Shown here piece by piece: positions 16,877 through 26,100 of a DNA stretch of 64,000 nt; positions within the stretch are counted from its first letter, which is position 1; every line of letters starts with the position of its first letter. Under the pieces are notes generated by a model, which ran no database searches, was not told the origin of the DNA, and saw nothing but the letters and a program-made list of their open reading frames with translations. This DNA is from an uncultured bacterium (GTDB taxonomy: Bacteria > Actinomycetota > Coriobacteriia > Coriobacteriales > Coriobacteriaceae), in the NCBI GenBank assembly GCA_905214525.1, contig CAJMMN010000007.1, forward strand, positions 1 to 64,000, in the 5' to 3' direction. The position numbers and the translations under genes are program-made.

Positions 16877-18550
16877 ATGATACGGAAAACGAGCGAAATG
16901 CCCTCCCTACTTCTGCGCATCATTGCAGACGTCGAGACCGAGGTCGTCGAATACAAGGCAGCAAAGCAGAACTATGACTTCGAGGACATTGGCAGGTATT
17001 TCTCCGCCCTCAGCAACGAGGCCAATTTACGCAAGGCAGAGTGCGGATGGCTTTTCTTTGGCATTTCAAACGACCGCAAGATAAAGGGAACCGCCTACCG
17101 TAAAGAACCCCAATCGCCAAGTGTCGGCCTGCGACGCCTAAAGCACGAAATCGCCCAATACACCAACAACGGCATGACTTTCGAAGAGATTTACGAGTTT
17201 GAGGTTGATGACAAAAGAGTCATTGCTTTCCAGATACCGGCTGGCAGCTTCGCAACGCCAACGACTTGGCACGGAATCCCTTGGTCACGAGAGAATGAGT
17301 CCCTCGTAGAGATGCCCAAGTTCAAACTCGACGCCATTTACGGGCAGAGCCGGCCCGACTGGTCGCGCCAGATTGCCTACGAGGCAAACTTCGGTGACCT
17401 TGATCCAGATGCAGTTAGCTTTGCATGCTCCAAATTCGTCGAAAAGTTCGGAGAAAGCCAGCCTGCCGTCCGTAGCCTCGACGAAGAATCTATCCTTAGC
17501 AAGATGGCGCTTGTGATCCACGGCCACGTGAGCAATGCGGCGCTCGTTCTTCTGGGCAAACCGGAATCGAGTGTCTTTCTGGGTGGCATTGAGCCGCGCA
17601 TCACTTGGACGCTCTACGCGAGCGACGGCTCCACTATGGCCTATGAACACTTTGAGCCGCCCTTCATTCTGCAGGTCGATCGTATCCTGGGAAAGATAAG
17701 AAACGAAAAGTATCGCTTCTTCGACCGCGAAGAGACGCTATTTCCCACCGAAGCGCATCGCTACAGTCCCGAAGTCATTCGAGAACTTCTCCACAACGCT
17801 ATTGCGCATCAAGATTTCAGGATGTCAGGAAAGATCAATGTCCTTGAGTATGAGGACAAGCTTATATTCAAGAACGAGGGTGCCTTTATCCCCGAGACGA
17901 TAGAGAACGCGCTCGCGAGCGGCTACAAGCCGCCCTACTACCGTAACCCCCTGCTTTCAAGCGCTATGAACAAAACAGGCATGATGGACCGCAACGCCAT
18001 AGGCATTCGCAACGTCTTCGACATTCAGCGCAACCGCCTATTACCAATGCCCACCTACGATCTATCTGAGATTGGGCGCGTTGCCGTAACGCTGTACGGT
18101 ACGGTTCTCAACGAGGACTATTCTCGACTTCTCGCAAGCAATCGAAATCTTGATTTGGTGACAGTGCTGCTGTTGGACCTCGTTCAGAAGGGACTACCCG
18201 TCACAAAGGAACAGTCACGTCTGCTTCACGAACAAGGCCTCGTTAGGGGCCGTTACCCCAAACTGACGGTCTCAGCCGAGGTGGCAGCAGCCACCGGTGC
18301 CCACAGCGAGTATGTGCGAAACAAGGGCGTAGACAATAGCGTCTTCAAGGAGTTGATCTTGGAGCTCCTGCGCGTGCGCCCATGTTCAAGAGCGGAGATT
18401 ATCGCAGGGCTGGATCATGCCTTGCCGGCAGACCTTACGGCAAAGCAAAAAGGCGACCATGTAAGCTATCTGCTCCAAAGCCTACGGAAAGCTGGCCGCA
18501 TCACCAACGCTGGAAGCACTTCGGCAGCTGAGTGGCACATAGTCGAGTGA
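16877..18550 (+). CDS. AlbA_2 (Schlafen-type) ATP-binding regulator/defence-type protein
   Basis: 557 aa. The N-terminal AlbA_2 nucleic-acid-binding domain spans about 15-120 (EVVEYKAAK, ISALSNE-like SALSNEANLRKAECGWLFFGIS). The middle matches the usual linker to a HATPase_c_4 module, with VIRELLHNAIAHQDF, a FKNEGAFIPETIE loop and an NPLLSSAMNKTGMMD region around 300-390. The C-terminus (about 450-557) looks helical and winged-helix-like. Such proteins are annotated as transcriptional regulators or RecG-like ATP-binding proteins and are common in accessory and defence islands; substrate unknown. GGAG upstream of ATG 16877 supports the start. Five TTACATTA-type sites lie upstream. Followed by an RHH-like gene and a restriction-modification pair on the same strand. 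Confidence 0.82.
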   Translation: MIRKTSEMPSLLLRIIADVETEVVEYKAAKQNYDFEDIGRYFSALSNEANLRKAECGWLFFGISNDRKIKGTAYRKEPQSPSVGLRRLKHEIAQYTNNGMTFEEIYEFEVDDKRVIAFQIPAGSFATPTTWHGIPWSRENESLVEMPKFKLDAIYGQSRPDWSRQIAYEANFGDLDPDAVSFACSKFVEKFGESQPAVRSLDEESILSKMALVIHGHVSNAALVLLGKPESSVFLGGIEPRITWTLYASDGSTMAYEHFEPPFILQVDRILGKIRNEKYRFFDREETLFPTEAHRYSPEVIRELLHNAIAHQDFRMSGKINVLEYEDKLIFKNEGAFIPETIENALASGYKPPYYRNPLLSSAMNKTGMMDRNAIGIRNVFDIQRNRLLPMPTYDLSEIGRVAVTLYGTVLNEDYSRLLASNRNLDLVTVLLLDLVQKGLPVTKEQSRLLHEQGLVRGRYPKLTVSAEVAAATGAHSEYVRNKGVDNSVFKELILELLRVRPCSRAEIIAGLDHALPADLTAKQKGDHVSYLLQSLRKAGRITNAGSTSAAEWHIVE

Positions 18551-18578
18551 TATGGCTCGCGATTTCGATTCTGCCAAA

Positions 18579-18624
18579 CAGGCACATTCCAAGCCAAGTT
18601 CGCAACTAGCCCAGAATGTGCCTG
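18579..18624. repeat. 11-bp perfect inverted repeat in the AlbA_2-RHH gap
   Basis: CAGGCACATTC (18579-18589) and GAATGTGCCTG (18614-18624) with 24 bases between. No T tract follows. The rest of the 18551-19010 gap also holds a TCCCTGCC/GGCAGGGA hairpin at 18770-18800 and the hairpin at 18844-18878, then the promoter of the RHH-like gene. No coding sequence is supported there. Confidence 0.55.
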
Positions 18625-18843
18625 ACTACCAGTCGTGATAGGACGCATCCTCCGTCGCCTGGCATCGCGCAGCGTCAGGCAACAGCGCATATGGTTGATC
18701 CAACTGAAGTCGACATCCAATCGGGCATTGCAACCTTGCGAGACGGCAGTCTCATACAACAAAAATAGTTCCCTGCCACTCCATGCACGAGCGGCAGGGA
18801 GCGCTCATGGCGGATCATTTCTCAAGCTCCACCTTCCTCAACC

Positions 18844-18878
18844 GTAAAAACGTCCAATGTCTTAGAGGCCGTTTTTAC
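18844..18878. terminator. Bidirectional terminator-like hairpin
   Basis: GTAAAAACG and CGTTTTTAC arms with a 17-base loop; T tract in the stem on both strands. It separates the AlbA_2 gene from the RHH-like/restriction operon. Confidence 0.6.
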
Positions 18879-18942
18879 ATTTGTTGGCTTCTATTTCTTT
18901 AATTAAAAATCATCCTTTACCTGCTGATTCGTGATATTTTGC

Positions 18943-18971
18943 TTGTCTACATATAGGTGTAGACCTATACT
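18943..18971 (+). promoter_or_regulatory. Promoter of the restriction operon with embedded palindrome
   Basis: TTGTCT (18943-18948) and TATACT (18966-18971) are separated by exactly 17 bases. The perfect palindrome TATAGGT-GTAG-ACCTATA (18952-18969) fills the spacer and overlaps the -10 box. The RHH-like start codon is at 19011. This is the expected layout for a repressor binding its own promoter; promoter activity and the identity of the repressor are inferred. Confidence 0.6.
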
Positions 18972-19010
18972 AATTCCTATTATGGCTAAGCTATGTCCTT
19001 GGGAGGTGCC

Positions 19011-19238
19011 ATGCCGTCAGAAGCTCAGAAGCGAGCCGATCGTAAGTACAAGCACGACAAGACCCAGCAGTTCTGTCTGCGGTTCTATCCCGCCGAAGAG
19101 GAGATTTGGTCATTCCTCTCCGCACAGGAAAACAAGCAGGGATTTCTTAAAGATTTGATTAGCCGCGAGATGGGCGTCGCATCGGGCGGCCCCGCACGCG
19201 TTGATACCAACACCAAGGTTGGAAGGACGGAATCGTAA
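19011..19238 (+). CDS. Small ribbon-helix-helix-like protein, probable autoregulator
   Basis: 75 aa. The start of the protein reads SEAQKRADRKYKHDKTQQFCLRF and is followed by a YPAEEEIWSFLSAQ helix and NKQGFLKDLISREM. This resembles the Arc/CopG-like small proteins found on Firmicute and Actinobacterial mobile elements (a beta strand of alternating residues, then two helices). A longer start at 18993 would place GGGAGG inside the gene; ATG 19011 uses it. Its TAA overlaps the ATG of the methylase (TAATG), so it is the first gene of the restriction operon and may control it through the palindrome at 18952-18969. Confidence 0.7.
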   Translation: MPSEAQKRADRKYKHDKTQQFCLRFYPAEEEIWSFLSAQENKQGFLKDLISREMGVASGGPARVDTNTKVGRTES

Positions 19239-21217
19239 TGTCGCAAGTGAGCAAGACTTCGGTCATCCAGCCGGAGACTATACTGGACTTCATCGACGGC
19301 GTGACGCAGCGCAGGGACACCCCCGAGGAGCGAGTGCGCCAGGAAATCCTAAAGTCCCTCGTGCGTGAGTACGGTTACAAGAAGGAGCAGATCGGGGTCG
19401 AGGAGTCGATCAAGTTCGGCAGCAACCGAAAAGCGGTCGACGTCGCCATCTGGGAGCCGGGAAAAGCGCACACCCAGGAAAACATCCACATCATCGTCGA
19501 GTGCAAAGACCCCAAGACCAAGGCCAAAGGCAAAAAAGACGGCGTAGATCAAATGCACTCCTATGCGTCTGCCTGCATGAACTCGACCTATGGCATGTGG
19601 ACCAACGGCGACGAGTTGCTTACCTTCCGTTACGTGGTGGACGATGCCGGCAAGCGCGGCCCCGAGGCCGTGCCCGATCTGCCACATGCTGGTGGCGAGG
19701 TACCCGACGACGCGCCGCGCTTCGACCAGTTGCGCCCCGCCGCCAGTGACTCGCTGCTGTACTCGTTCCGCCGCTGTCACAACTACATCGCCGGAAACCA
19801 AGGCATCCAAAAGGCCGAGGCATTCCTTGAACTGCTCAAGATCATCTTCTGCAAAATCCAGGATGAGCGCGACTCCGAGACGCCAACGTTCTACATCACG
19901 CCAACCGAGCGCCAGGGCGCCGCGGGTAAGAAGAAGTGCCGCAAGCGCATCGAGGCACTCTTTGGAAACGTCAAGCAGTCGTACGAGACTATCTTCAAGG
20001 CCGACGAGCGCATCGCATTAACCGACGATGTGCTCGCCTACATCGTGGCGCAGCTGCAAATGTATTCCCTGCTCGAGAGCGACGTGGACGTTAAGGGCCA
20101 CGCGTACGAGACAATCGTGGGCTCCAACCTGCGTGGTGACAAGGGCCAGTTCTTCACGCCGCGCAACATGTGCCACATGATGGTGCGGATGGTCGACCCG
20201 TCCGAAAACGACGTCATCCTCGACCCCGCCATGGGCACCTGCGGCTTTTTGGTCACGGCCATGAATTACGTGCTTGAGAAGATCAGAGACTCCGTCGAGG
20301 TGAGCGGGCGCAGCAAAGCAGCCAAGCAAGAGGCTCTGATCGCGCGCAAGCGCGAGTTCCTGTCCAAGCATATCGTGGGCATCGACTTTGATCCCATCCT
20401 AGTGCGTGCCTCCAAGATGAATATGGTTATGAACAACGACGGCACCGGACAGCTGTTCCACGCCAACTCGCTCGAGCCGTTCTCGGGCTTTGAACCCAAA
20501 CTGCAAAAGGCGCTGCGCCTGGACGCCGCCGACGTTGCGGCAAATAAGGCGCTGCAGCCGGGGCACGGCGTTACGGCGATTATGACCAACCCACCTTTTG
20601 GCTCCAAGATTCCTATCGAAGACCCGGCGATTCTGGAATCCTTCGACCTTGGACACACCTGGTCGTGGTCCGAGGAAGATGCCGAGTGGAGCATGGAACC
20701 CAAGCTCTTCTCATCTCAGCCGCCCGAGATCCTCTTCATCGAGCGGTGTATCCGCCTGCTTGAGCCCGGCGTGGGTGTGGCGGCGCTCGTCATTCCCAAC
20801 GGCATCCTGGGCAACCCGGGTCTGGGCTACGTGCGCCAGTGGATTTTGCGCCATGCGCAGATCCTGGGTTCGGTAGACATGCACCCGGATGCGTTCCAAC
20901 CCAACGTGGGCGTGCAGACATCCGTCCTTGTGCTGAGACGCTGGGACAGTGAGGAAGAGGCATACTGCAAGGACGGTACCTTCCAGGATTACAAGATATT
21001 TATGGCCATCTGTGACCACGTAGGGCACGACAAGCGTGGTCAGACCACCTATGTACGCGACGATGACGGCTACCCCATTGTGCAGGAGCAGACCACCGCG
21101 GTGACGGGCAACGTGGGCTCCGAAGAGGAGAGCAGCCACACCTCGAAGGAGCGCGTGGTGGACGACGAGACGATGGCGATCGCCGGCGCCTTCTTTGAAT
21201 GGAGGCGAGACCAATGA
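19238..21217 (+). CDS. Fused HsdR-type nuclease domain and N6-adenine DNA methylase (BcgI-like A subunit)
   Basis: 659 aa. Residues about 28-135 form an HSDR_N-type PD-(D/E)xK nuclease domain, with D68 in KAVDVAIW and E88-C-K90 in HIIVECKD. A helical HsdM-like N-terminal segment follows, then a Rossmann methylase. Motif I is DPAMGTCGFL starting at D329 and the catalytic motif NPPF is at 451-454. No helicase/translocase motifs exist here or nearby, so it is not a classical type I system. One chain carrying nuclease and methylase, paired with a separate specificity subunit, is the BcgI-style (type IIB/IIG) plan. The alternative is an HsdM with a vestigial HsdR domain used only for modification. 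Coupled to genes on both sides by overlaps. Confidence 0.85.
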   Translation: MSQVSKTSVIQPETILDFIDGVTQRRDTPEERVRQEILKSLVREYGYKKEQIGVEESIKFGSNRKAVDVAIWEPGKAHTQENIHIIVECKDPKTKAKGKKDGVDQMHSYASACMNSTYGMWTNGDELLTFRYVVDDAGKRGPEAVPDLPHAGGEVPDDAPRFDQLRPAASDSLLYSFRRCHNYIAGNQGIQKAEAFLELLKIIFCKIQDERDSETPTFYITPTERQGAAGKKKCRKRIEALFGNVKQSYETIFKADERIALTDDVLAYIVAQLQMYSLLESDVDVKGHAYETIVGSNLRGDKGQFFTPRNMCHMMVRMVDPSENDVILDPAMGTCGFLVTAMNYVLEKIRDSVEVSGRSKAAKQEALIARKREFLSKHIVGIDFDPILVRASKMNMVMNNDGTGQLFHANSLEPFSGFEPKLQKALRLDAADVAANKALQPGHGVTAIMTNPPFGSKIPIEDPAILESFDLGHTWSWSEEDAEWSMEPKLFSSQPPEILFIERCIRLLEPGVGVAALVIPNGILGNPGLGYVRQWILRHAQILGSVDMHPDAFQPNVGVQTSVLVLRRWDSEEEAYCKDGTFQDYKIFMAICDHVGHDKRGQTTYVRDDDGYPIVQEQTTAVTGNVGSEEESSHTSKERVVDDETMAIAGAFFEWRRDQ

Positions 21218-22614
21218 CGATCGCGCCTTTGGTGAAGAGCGTCCGACTTTCCACCGTGCTGGGCGGCGACGTGAGGCTCGAGGCGTCAACCTACCTGCGC
21301 GACGGGTACGGCTTCGTACGCCTTGCCAACCAGTGCGACAACCACAAGAGGCTTGGTGACCTTACCGACATTTGGCAGCCGAGCAGACTGACGGGGTATA
21401 CCGTGCCGGAAGGCAAAGGGCTACCCTTCTTTACCGCCGGCCAGGTGTTCGAGGACTTTCCCCGAGTGAGGAAGTGGCTCGCCGCGCCTTTCGTGCCCCA
21501 GGCTGATTCTAGATTCGTCAATCAGGATTGGCTGCTGCTTTCGCGCTCGGGCGTGGTGGGCAACGTTACCGCCGTGTACCCGCATCACCTGAACAAGGTC
21601 ATCACGGACGACCTGTTGCGCATCGAGCCGAAGGACCAAGACGAGTACGGCTGGCTCTACGCGTATATGAAGACGGACTTCTTCAAGCAGATCGCACGAG
21701 CGTCTCAGTACGGTCACATGATCAAGCACATCGAGGTGGCCCACGCCAACGAGTTTCCGGTCATCATGCCCGATGCGGCCACGCGCAAAGCCATCGGCGA
21801 CAAAGCTGCCGAGGCTGTGCGCCTGCGCGGCGAGGCCTGGAAGCTGCGGGACGGGGCGTTTAAGCTGTTGGAGAAGGAGGTCGGTATTGCTTGTGAGGCA
21901 GAAAGTCCTGCAGGAACATGCGTGGTGAGTTTATCCAAAGTTATTGACAACAGATCGCGCCTTGATGCTGACAGTTATGCCGGCTCTATAAGCGCCGTAG
22001 ACTCATTGGTTGACGTAATGGAGTATGCGCCACTTGCTGAACTTGTAGAGGACGTCGAAGAGCTTCCTCGCTTCAAGCGGTTTTATGGCGATTCCAACGT
22101 TCCCTTTGTGGGTGTGTCCGAGGTCTTTGACGTTAACACTCAACCGACAAAATTTGTTTACGCCAAGCTCATTAAAAACTGGGAGCGTTACATCCTAAAG
22201 CCGGGAACTCTCGTCATGGCATGTTCTGGTCAAAAGTACGGCATCCTAGGACGAGCTCTTTTGCTCACGGAGAATCATGAGGGAATGTTTGGCAGCAACC
22301 ATCTGCTGAGAATCTATCCCGACGTTACAAAGATTCGAACTGGCTACCTGCTTGCTTTTCTGAACAGTCCCACCGTTGGCAGGCCGTCGGTCGTTCGTTG
22401 CGCATACGGAACCTCGGTGCCTCAACTTAGCCCTATCGATATCAAAAAAATTCGCGTTCCCCGTCTTGGCGCGGACGTCGAATCTGCCATCGCCGACCTT
22501 ATGGACAGGAGCGTGAGCACCTCGGCCAAGGCTGACCAACTTGAGAACGAGGCTACCAAGCTGGCACAGGAGCAGGTCGATATCGCCATCGAGAAGGTTG
22601 TCTCCAACACCTAG
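21214..22614 (+). CDS. hsdS: Type I-style DNA specificity subunit (HsdS)
   Basis: 466 aa with two half-repeats, each a target-recognition domain followed by a helical spacer. The first half runs through LGDLTDIWQPSR..YTVPEGKGLPFFTAGQVFEDF to AVRLRGEAWKLRDGAFKLLEKEVG. The second half starts near VSLSKVIDNRSRLDADSY and ends with DRSVSTSAKADQLENEATKLAQEQV. The two domains would read the two halves of a bipartite site and direct the partner methylase/nuclease. ATG 21214 overlaps the methylase TGA by four bases (ATGA); a frame opening at 21199 is less likely. The second recognition domain (about 21890-22450) is noticeably richer in A+T than the first. Confidence 0.9.
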   Translation: MTIAPLVKSVRLSTVLGGDVRLEASTYLRDGYGFVRLANQCDNHKRLGDLTDIWQPSRLTGYTVPEGKGLPFFTAGQVFEDFPRVRKWLAAPFVPQADSRFVNQDWLLLSRSGVVGNVTAVYPHHLNKVITDDLLRIEPKDQDEYGWLYAYMKTDFFKQIARASQYGHMIKHIEVAHANEFPVIMPDAATRKAIGDKAAEAVRLRGEAWKLRDGAFKLLEKEVGIACEAESPAGTCVVSLSKVIDNRSRLDADSYAGSISAVDSLVDVMEYAPLAELVEDVEELPRFKRFYGDSNVPFVGVSEVFDVNTQPTKFVYAKLIKNWERYILKPGTLVMACSGQKYGILGRALLLTENHEGMFGSNHLLRIYPDVTKIRTGYLLAFLNSPTVGRPSVVRCAYGTSVPQLSPIDIKKIRVPRLGADVESAIADLMDRSVSTSAKADQLENEATKLAQEQVDIAIEKVVSNT

Positions 22615-22732
22615 TGAGGCGACCTTTTAACCGCCGTTAAGCCTATGGCCTCAACACAAACAAAATGCAACGCGTATCGTAGTAAGTTGGTTAACGGCAT
22701 AGTGTGAGAATTCACACTTGGACATTTGATTA

Positions 22733-22766
22733 ACGCTCGCACCCTGTCGGGTTCGAGTCCCAGCAC
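22733..22766 (+). other. tRNA 3'-half-like remnant
   Basis: CGCTCGCACC followed by a GTCGGGTTCGAGTCCCAG T-arm-like block and CAC, just past the end of the restriction operon. The T stem is imperfect and no acceptor, D or anticodon arm can be folded upstream, so it is not a functional tRNA. It may be a leftover attachment site. Confidence 0.3.
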
Positions 22767-22773
22767 TTTATTG

Positions 22774-22806
22774 AAAAAAGCACGGCACCGTGATGGTGCC
22801 GTGCTT
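22774..22806 (-). terminator. Terminator of tRNA-Gly
   Basis: AAGCACGGCACC and GGTGCCGTGCTT arms with a five-base loop; on the minus strand followed by TTTTTTC. It lies 11 bases beyond the tRNA CCA end. Confidence 0.85.
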
Positions 22807-22817
22807 GTGCTCTTAAC

Positions 22818-22892
22818 TGGAGCGGGCAACGGGACTCGAACCCGCGAGTGTCAGCTTGGGAAGCTGATGCCTTACCACTTGGCGATGCCCGC
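22818..22892 (-). tRNA. tRNA-Gly (CCC)
   Basis: Minus strand: acceptor GCGGGCA pairs with TGCCCGC, anticodon stem TCAGC/GCTGA holds loop TTCCCAA (anticodon CCC), T loop GGTTCGAGTCC; CCA encoded at 22818-22820. The rest of the 22615-23189 gap holds the remnant above and the upstream region of the adhesin. Confidence 0.96.
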
Positions 22893-23189
22893 TTGTGTGT
22901 TGGCTAGTATAACGCGGTTGTCTTGTTCGATACAAGGGTGGTGATGCTTGTTTTAACTGTGGAGATTCGTTTGAAAATCGCGTCAATTGTGGAGATGAGG
23001 ACCTTTGACCTCCTGTTCTCGCTATCTTCTACCTGCGCTTTTGCTTGATTGTTGTATTTGAGCTCAATTTGTCAGGAATTGGGCAAGCTTTTGGTCAGGC
23101 TCCGGTACTTACCCGCATGAACCTCGGGGGTAGCCTCATCCTACGCGTCGCAACCTCCCCATGCGGCGCACGAGGGATAAGGAGCAGCC

Positions 23190-26100
23190 ATGTCCAACGC
23201 ACCCACGCACTCTGTCCACAGCGCAATCGCAACAGGTCCGCTGCTCCTGCTCCTCTTCCTGCTGTTCGGCTGCCTGGCACCGGGAGCCGCATTTGCCGTC
23301 GATGGCTACGACCAGCTCGGCTTCCGTACTATTAGCGATGATTGTGGGCCCTTCTTCATCGGCAAGTATGAAGCTCAAGACGCCTCGATTGCCTACTGCA
23401 TGAACCAGGAACGCCCCGGGCCCACCAAGCCGGGCGGTCCATGGCTCAACTTTGATCAAGGCTGGGTGTGGCTCGACGACGAGTTCGCGGCAATCGTTTG
23501 TCACGGATATCCTACCGCCACGTCGTTTGGCGGTTACCATCTTTCACCCGATCGCGCCCGCGCCGCCACCCAGCTTGCCGTATGGATGTTCAACGGCACT
23601 ACCCATGTCGACGGCACCTACTCCTACACGACCGCTCAGGGCAAAACCAAGAGTGGGCACTTTACCGCCGACAATGAAGTCGTGGCGGCTGCGCGGTGGC
23701 TCCACGACAGCGCAAAATCAGGAAGCATCAAAGCCGCTCCGCACCGCGCGCGGCGCTATCTAGGAACCGTATCGGGCGGCAGCAGACGTCAAGACATGCT
23801 CTATGTACTGCCGGCGGTCTCTGTTTCCTTCCAAAAGCAGTCTGCAAACGCTGCCATTACCAGCGGAAACAATACTTATCAGTTTGACGGGGCAACATTC
23901 GATGTTTTTGAGAGCGCCAGCGGCGCGCGTGTCGGCACCGTTCAGATGGACAGCAACGGTCGAGCGCAGGCAACACTCCTACCCAACACGGCATACTACC
24001 TAGTTGAAACGAAGGCGCCGGCCGGCTATGTCCCCCGCCCCGATCGCGTTGCCTTTACCACGGGGAATGATGGCGGGCAGGTCGCCATCGATGAACAACC
24101 CGGCGCCATCACCCTGCATGTCGTAAAACTCGACGCCGCAACGAATGCAGGCCCCCAAGTTGGGGCTTCGCTCGCAGGAGCAGAATTCGTGTGCGTATCG
24201 CAATCAACCCCTGGATGGACACAAACTCTCAGGACCGATGAAAGCGGTCGAGCTACCCTCACCGATGTCCCCCTGGGAACCTTTACCATCTATGAATCGA
24301 AGGCGCCCGAGGGCTATTTGCCCTCCGGTGACAGTTGGTCTTACACCGTTGGAGCCGACCAACTCGGCGATTCAGGCGTGGTCGAGATCGAATCTCGCGT
24401 TTCCGATATCCCCATTGCGTTTGACCTTGAGATTTCAAAATTCAAGGACTACGGCAATAGCGATCAATCCGGCCTGGAGCAGCCGGCAGGAGATGTTGTC
24501 TTTGAGGTTGTCAGTAACAGCTCTCAGCAGGTTGTTGGCACACTGACTACAAACATCTATGGCTTTGCCTCCACCAAAGACCAGCCCGAAGCATGGTTCG
24601 GCACAGGCAAGCGACCAGCCGGTGTCCACGGAGCCGTCCCATACGACCGCGCCGGCTACACGGTTCGTGAGGTTCCGGAAACCGTCCCCGAGGGTTTTAA
24701 ACGTGCGGGGGAATGGACCGTCGAGGCCAATCAGATTTCCGACGGCGCCGAGCTTCAATATATCGTGGACAACCACGCTCTGTCGACGCATCTCCAGATT
24801 GTAAAACGCGATGCCCAAACAGGCGCTTCTGTTCTCCTAGCCGGATTCACCTTCCAACTCCTCGACAGCAATCACAAACCTGTCTCACAAACATGCTGGT
24901 ATCCAGCACACAACGTAATGGACACCTTTACGACTGACGCGACCGGCACCGTCACACTGCCCGAATCGCTCGTGCCGGGCACCTATTATGTACGCGAAAC
25001 CTCGGCCAAAGAGCCCTATCTTGTCGGCGGAGAGATCGAGGTAAACATACCCGCCGATACAAACCTAACGCCCGTTGCAATCGTCTCGTATTATGACCAC
25101 GCCGCGACCGGAAACATCAGGATCGTTAAAACCGATGCCGTAGACGGCAGCAGCCTCGCGGACGCCATCTTTGAGATCCGTGCCTCAGGTGATATCGTGC
25201 GCCCCGACGGTAGCATTGCCGCGCTCGACGGTGAGACTGTCGCTACCGTCACGACGGATGAAACTGGAGAAGCACGCGCAGACGACCTCCCGCTGGGATC
25301 TGGCACCGCACGCTACGAGGTTGTCGAGACTCAAGCGCCGGCAGGCTTCTTACTCGATCGGACATCCCATATTGTCGACCTTACTTATGCCGACCAGAAA
25401 ACACCCGTTGTAGAAGCACGGCTTAACGTATCCGACGATTACACCAAGGTTGATATCTCCAAGGTCGATGCAAGCGGAGAGCAGGAAATGAAAGGCGCAC
25501 AACTCACCTTATATGGTCCCGATAAAACCGAAATAGACTCCTGGACCTCATCCGACAAGCCGCACCGCATCGAACATCTTGCACCCGGCACCTACTCGTT
25601 GCGCGAAACGATGTCTCCGCGGACCTATGACCTTGCCGAGGAGATAACGTTTGAAATAAAGGATACGGGAGAAGTCCAATCCGTCGCGATGAAGGATGCG
25701 CCCATCGAGATCAAAGGACAGGTCGACAAGCGTCAGGAACTTGTCCAACCTATCGGGAAGGGTCTGTTGGCTAACGGCGATGGAAAAAACCGCGCCGCGA
25801 TGCAAACCAATACGGATGGGCTTTTCTCCTATACCATCGATGCTCGAAACGATTCCGCTACTTGGGTTGATGAGTTTACGATTACCGATGATCTTGAGTG
25901 CGCCAAAGACGGCACGGCGAGATTCGTCTCAATCGAAACCCCCGTCGCCATCGGCGACCTCAACGGTCTGTGCAACGTGTGGTATCGCACGACGCCGTTG
26001 GACTCGACAGACATCGACGAGCCGGCAAACGCGACGCTTGACGATGGGCACGAAAATCCTTGGCTTGAGTCCGACGAAGTAAAAGAGAGTCTGGGTGAAG

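Noticed and set aside
19238..22614. Complete type I restriction system
   Set aside because: No HsdR helicase gene; only the HsdR N-terminal nuclease domain is present, fused to the methylase.
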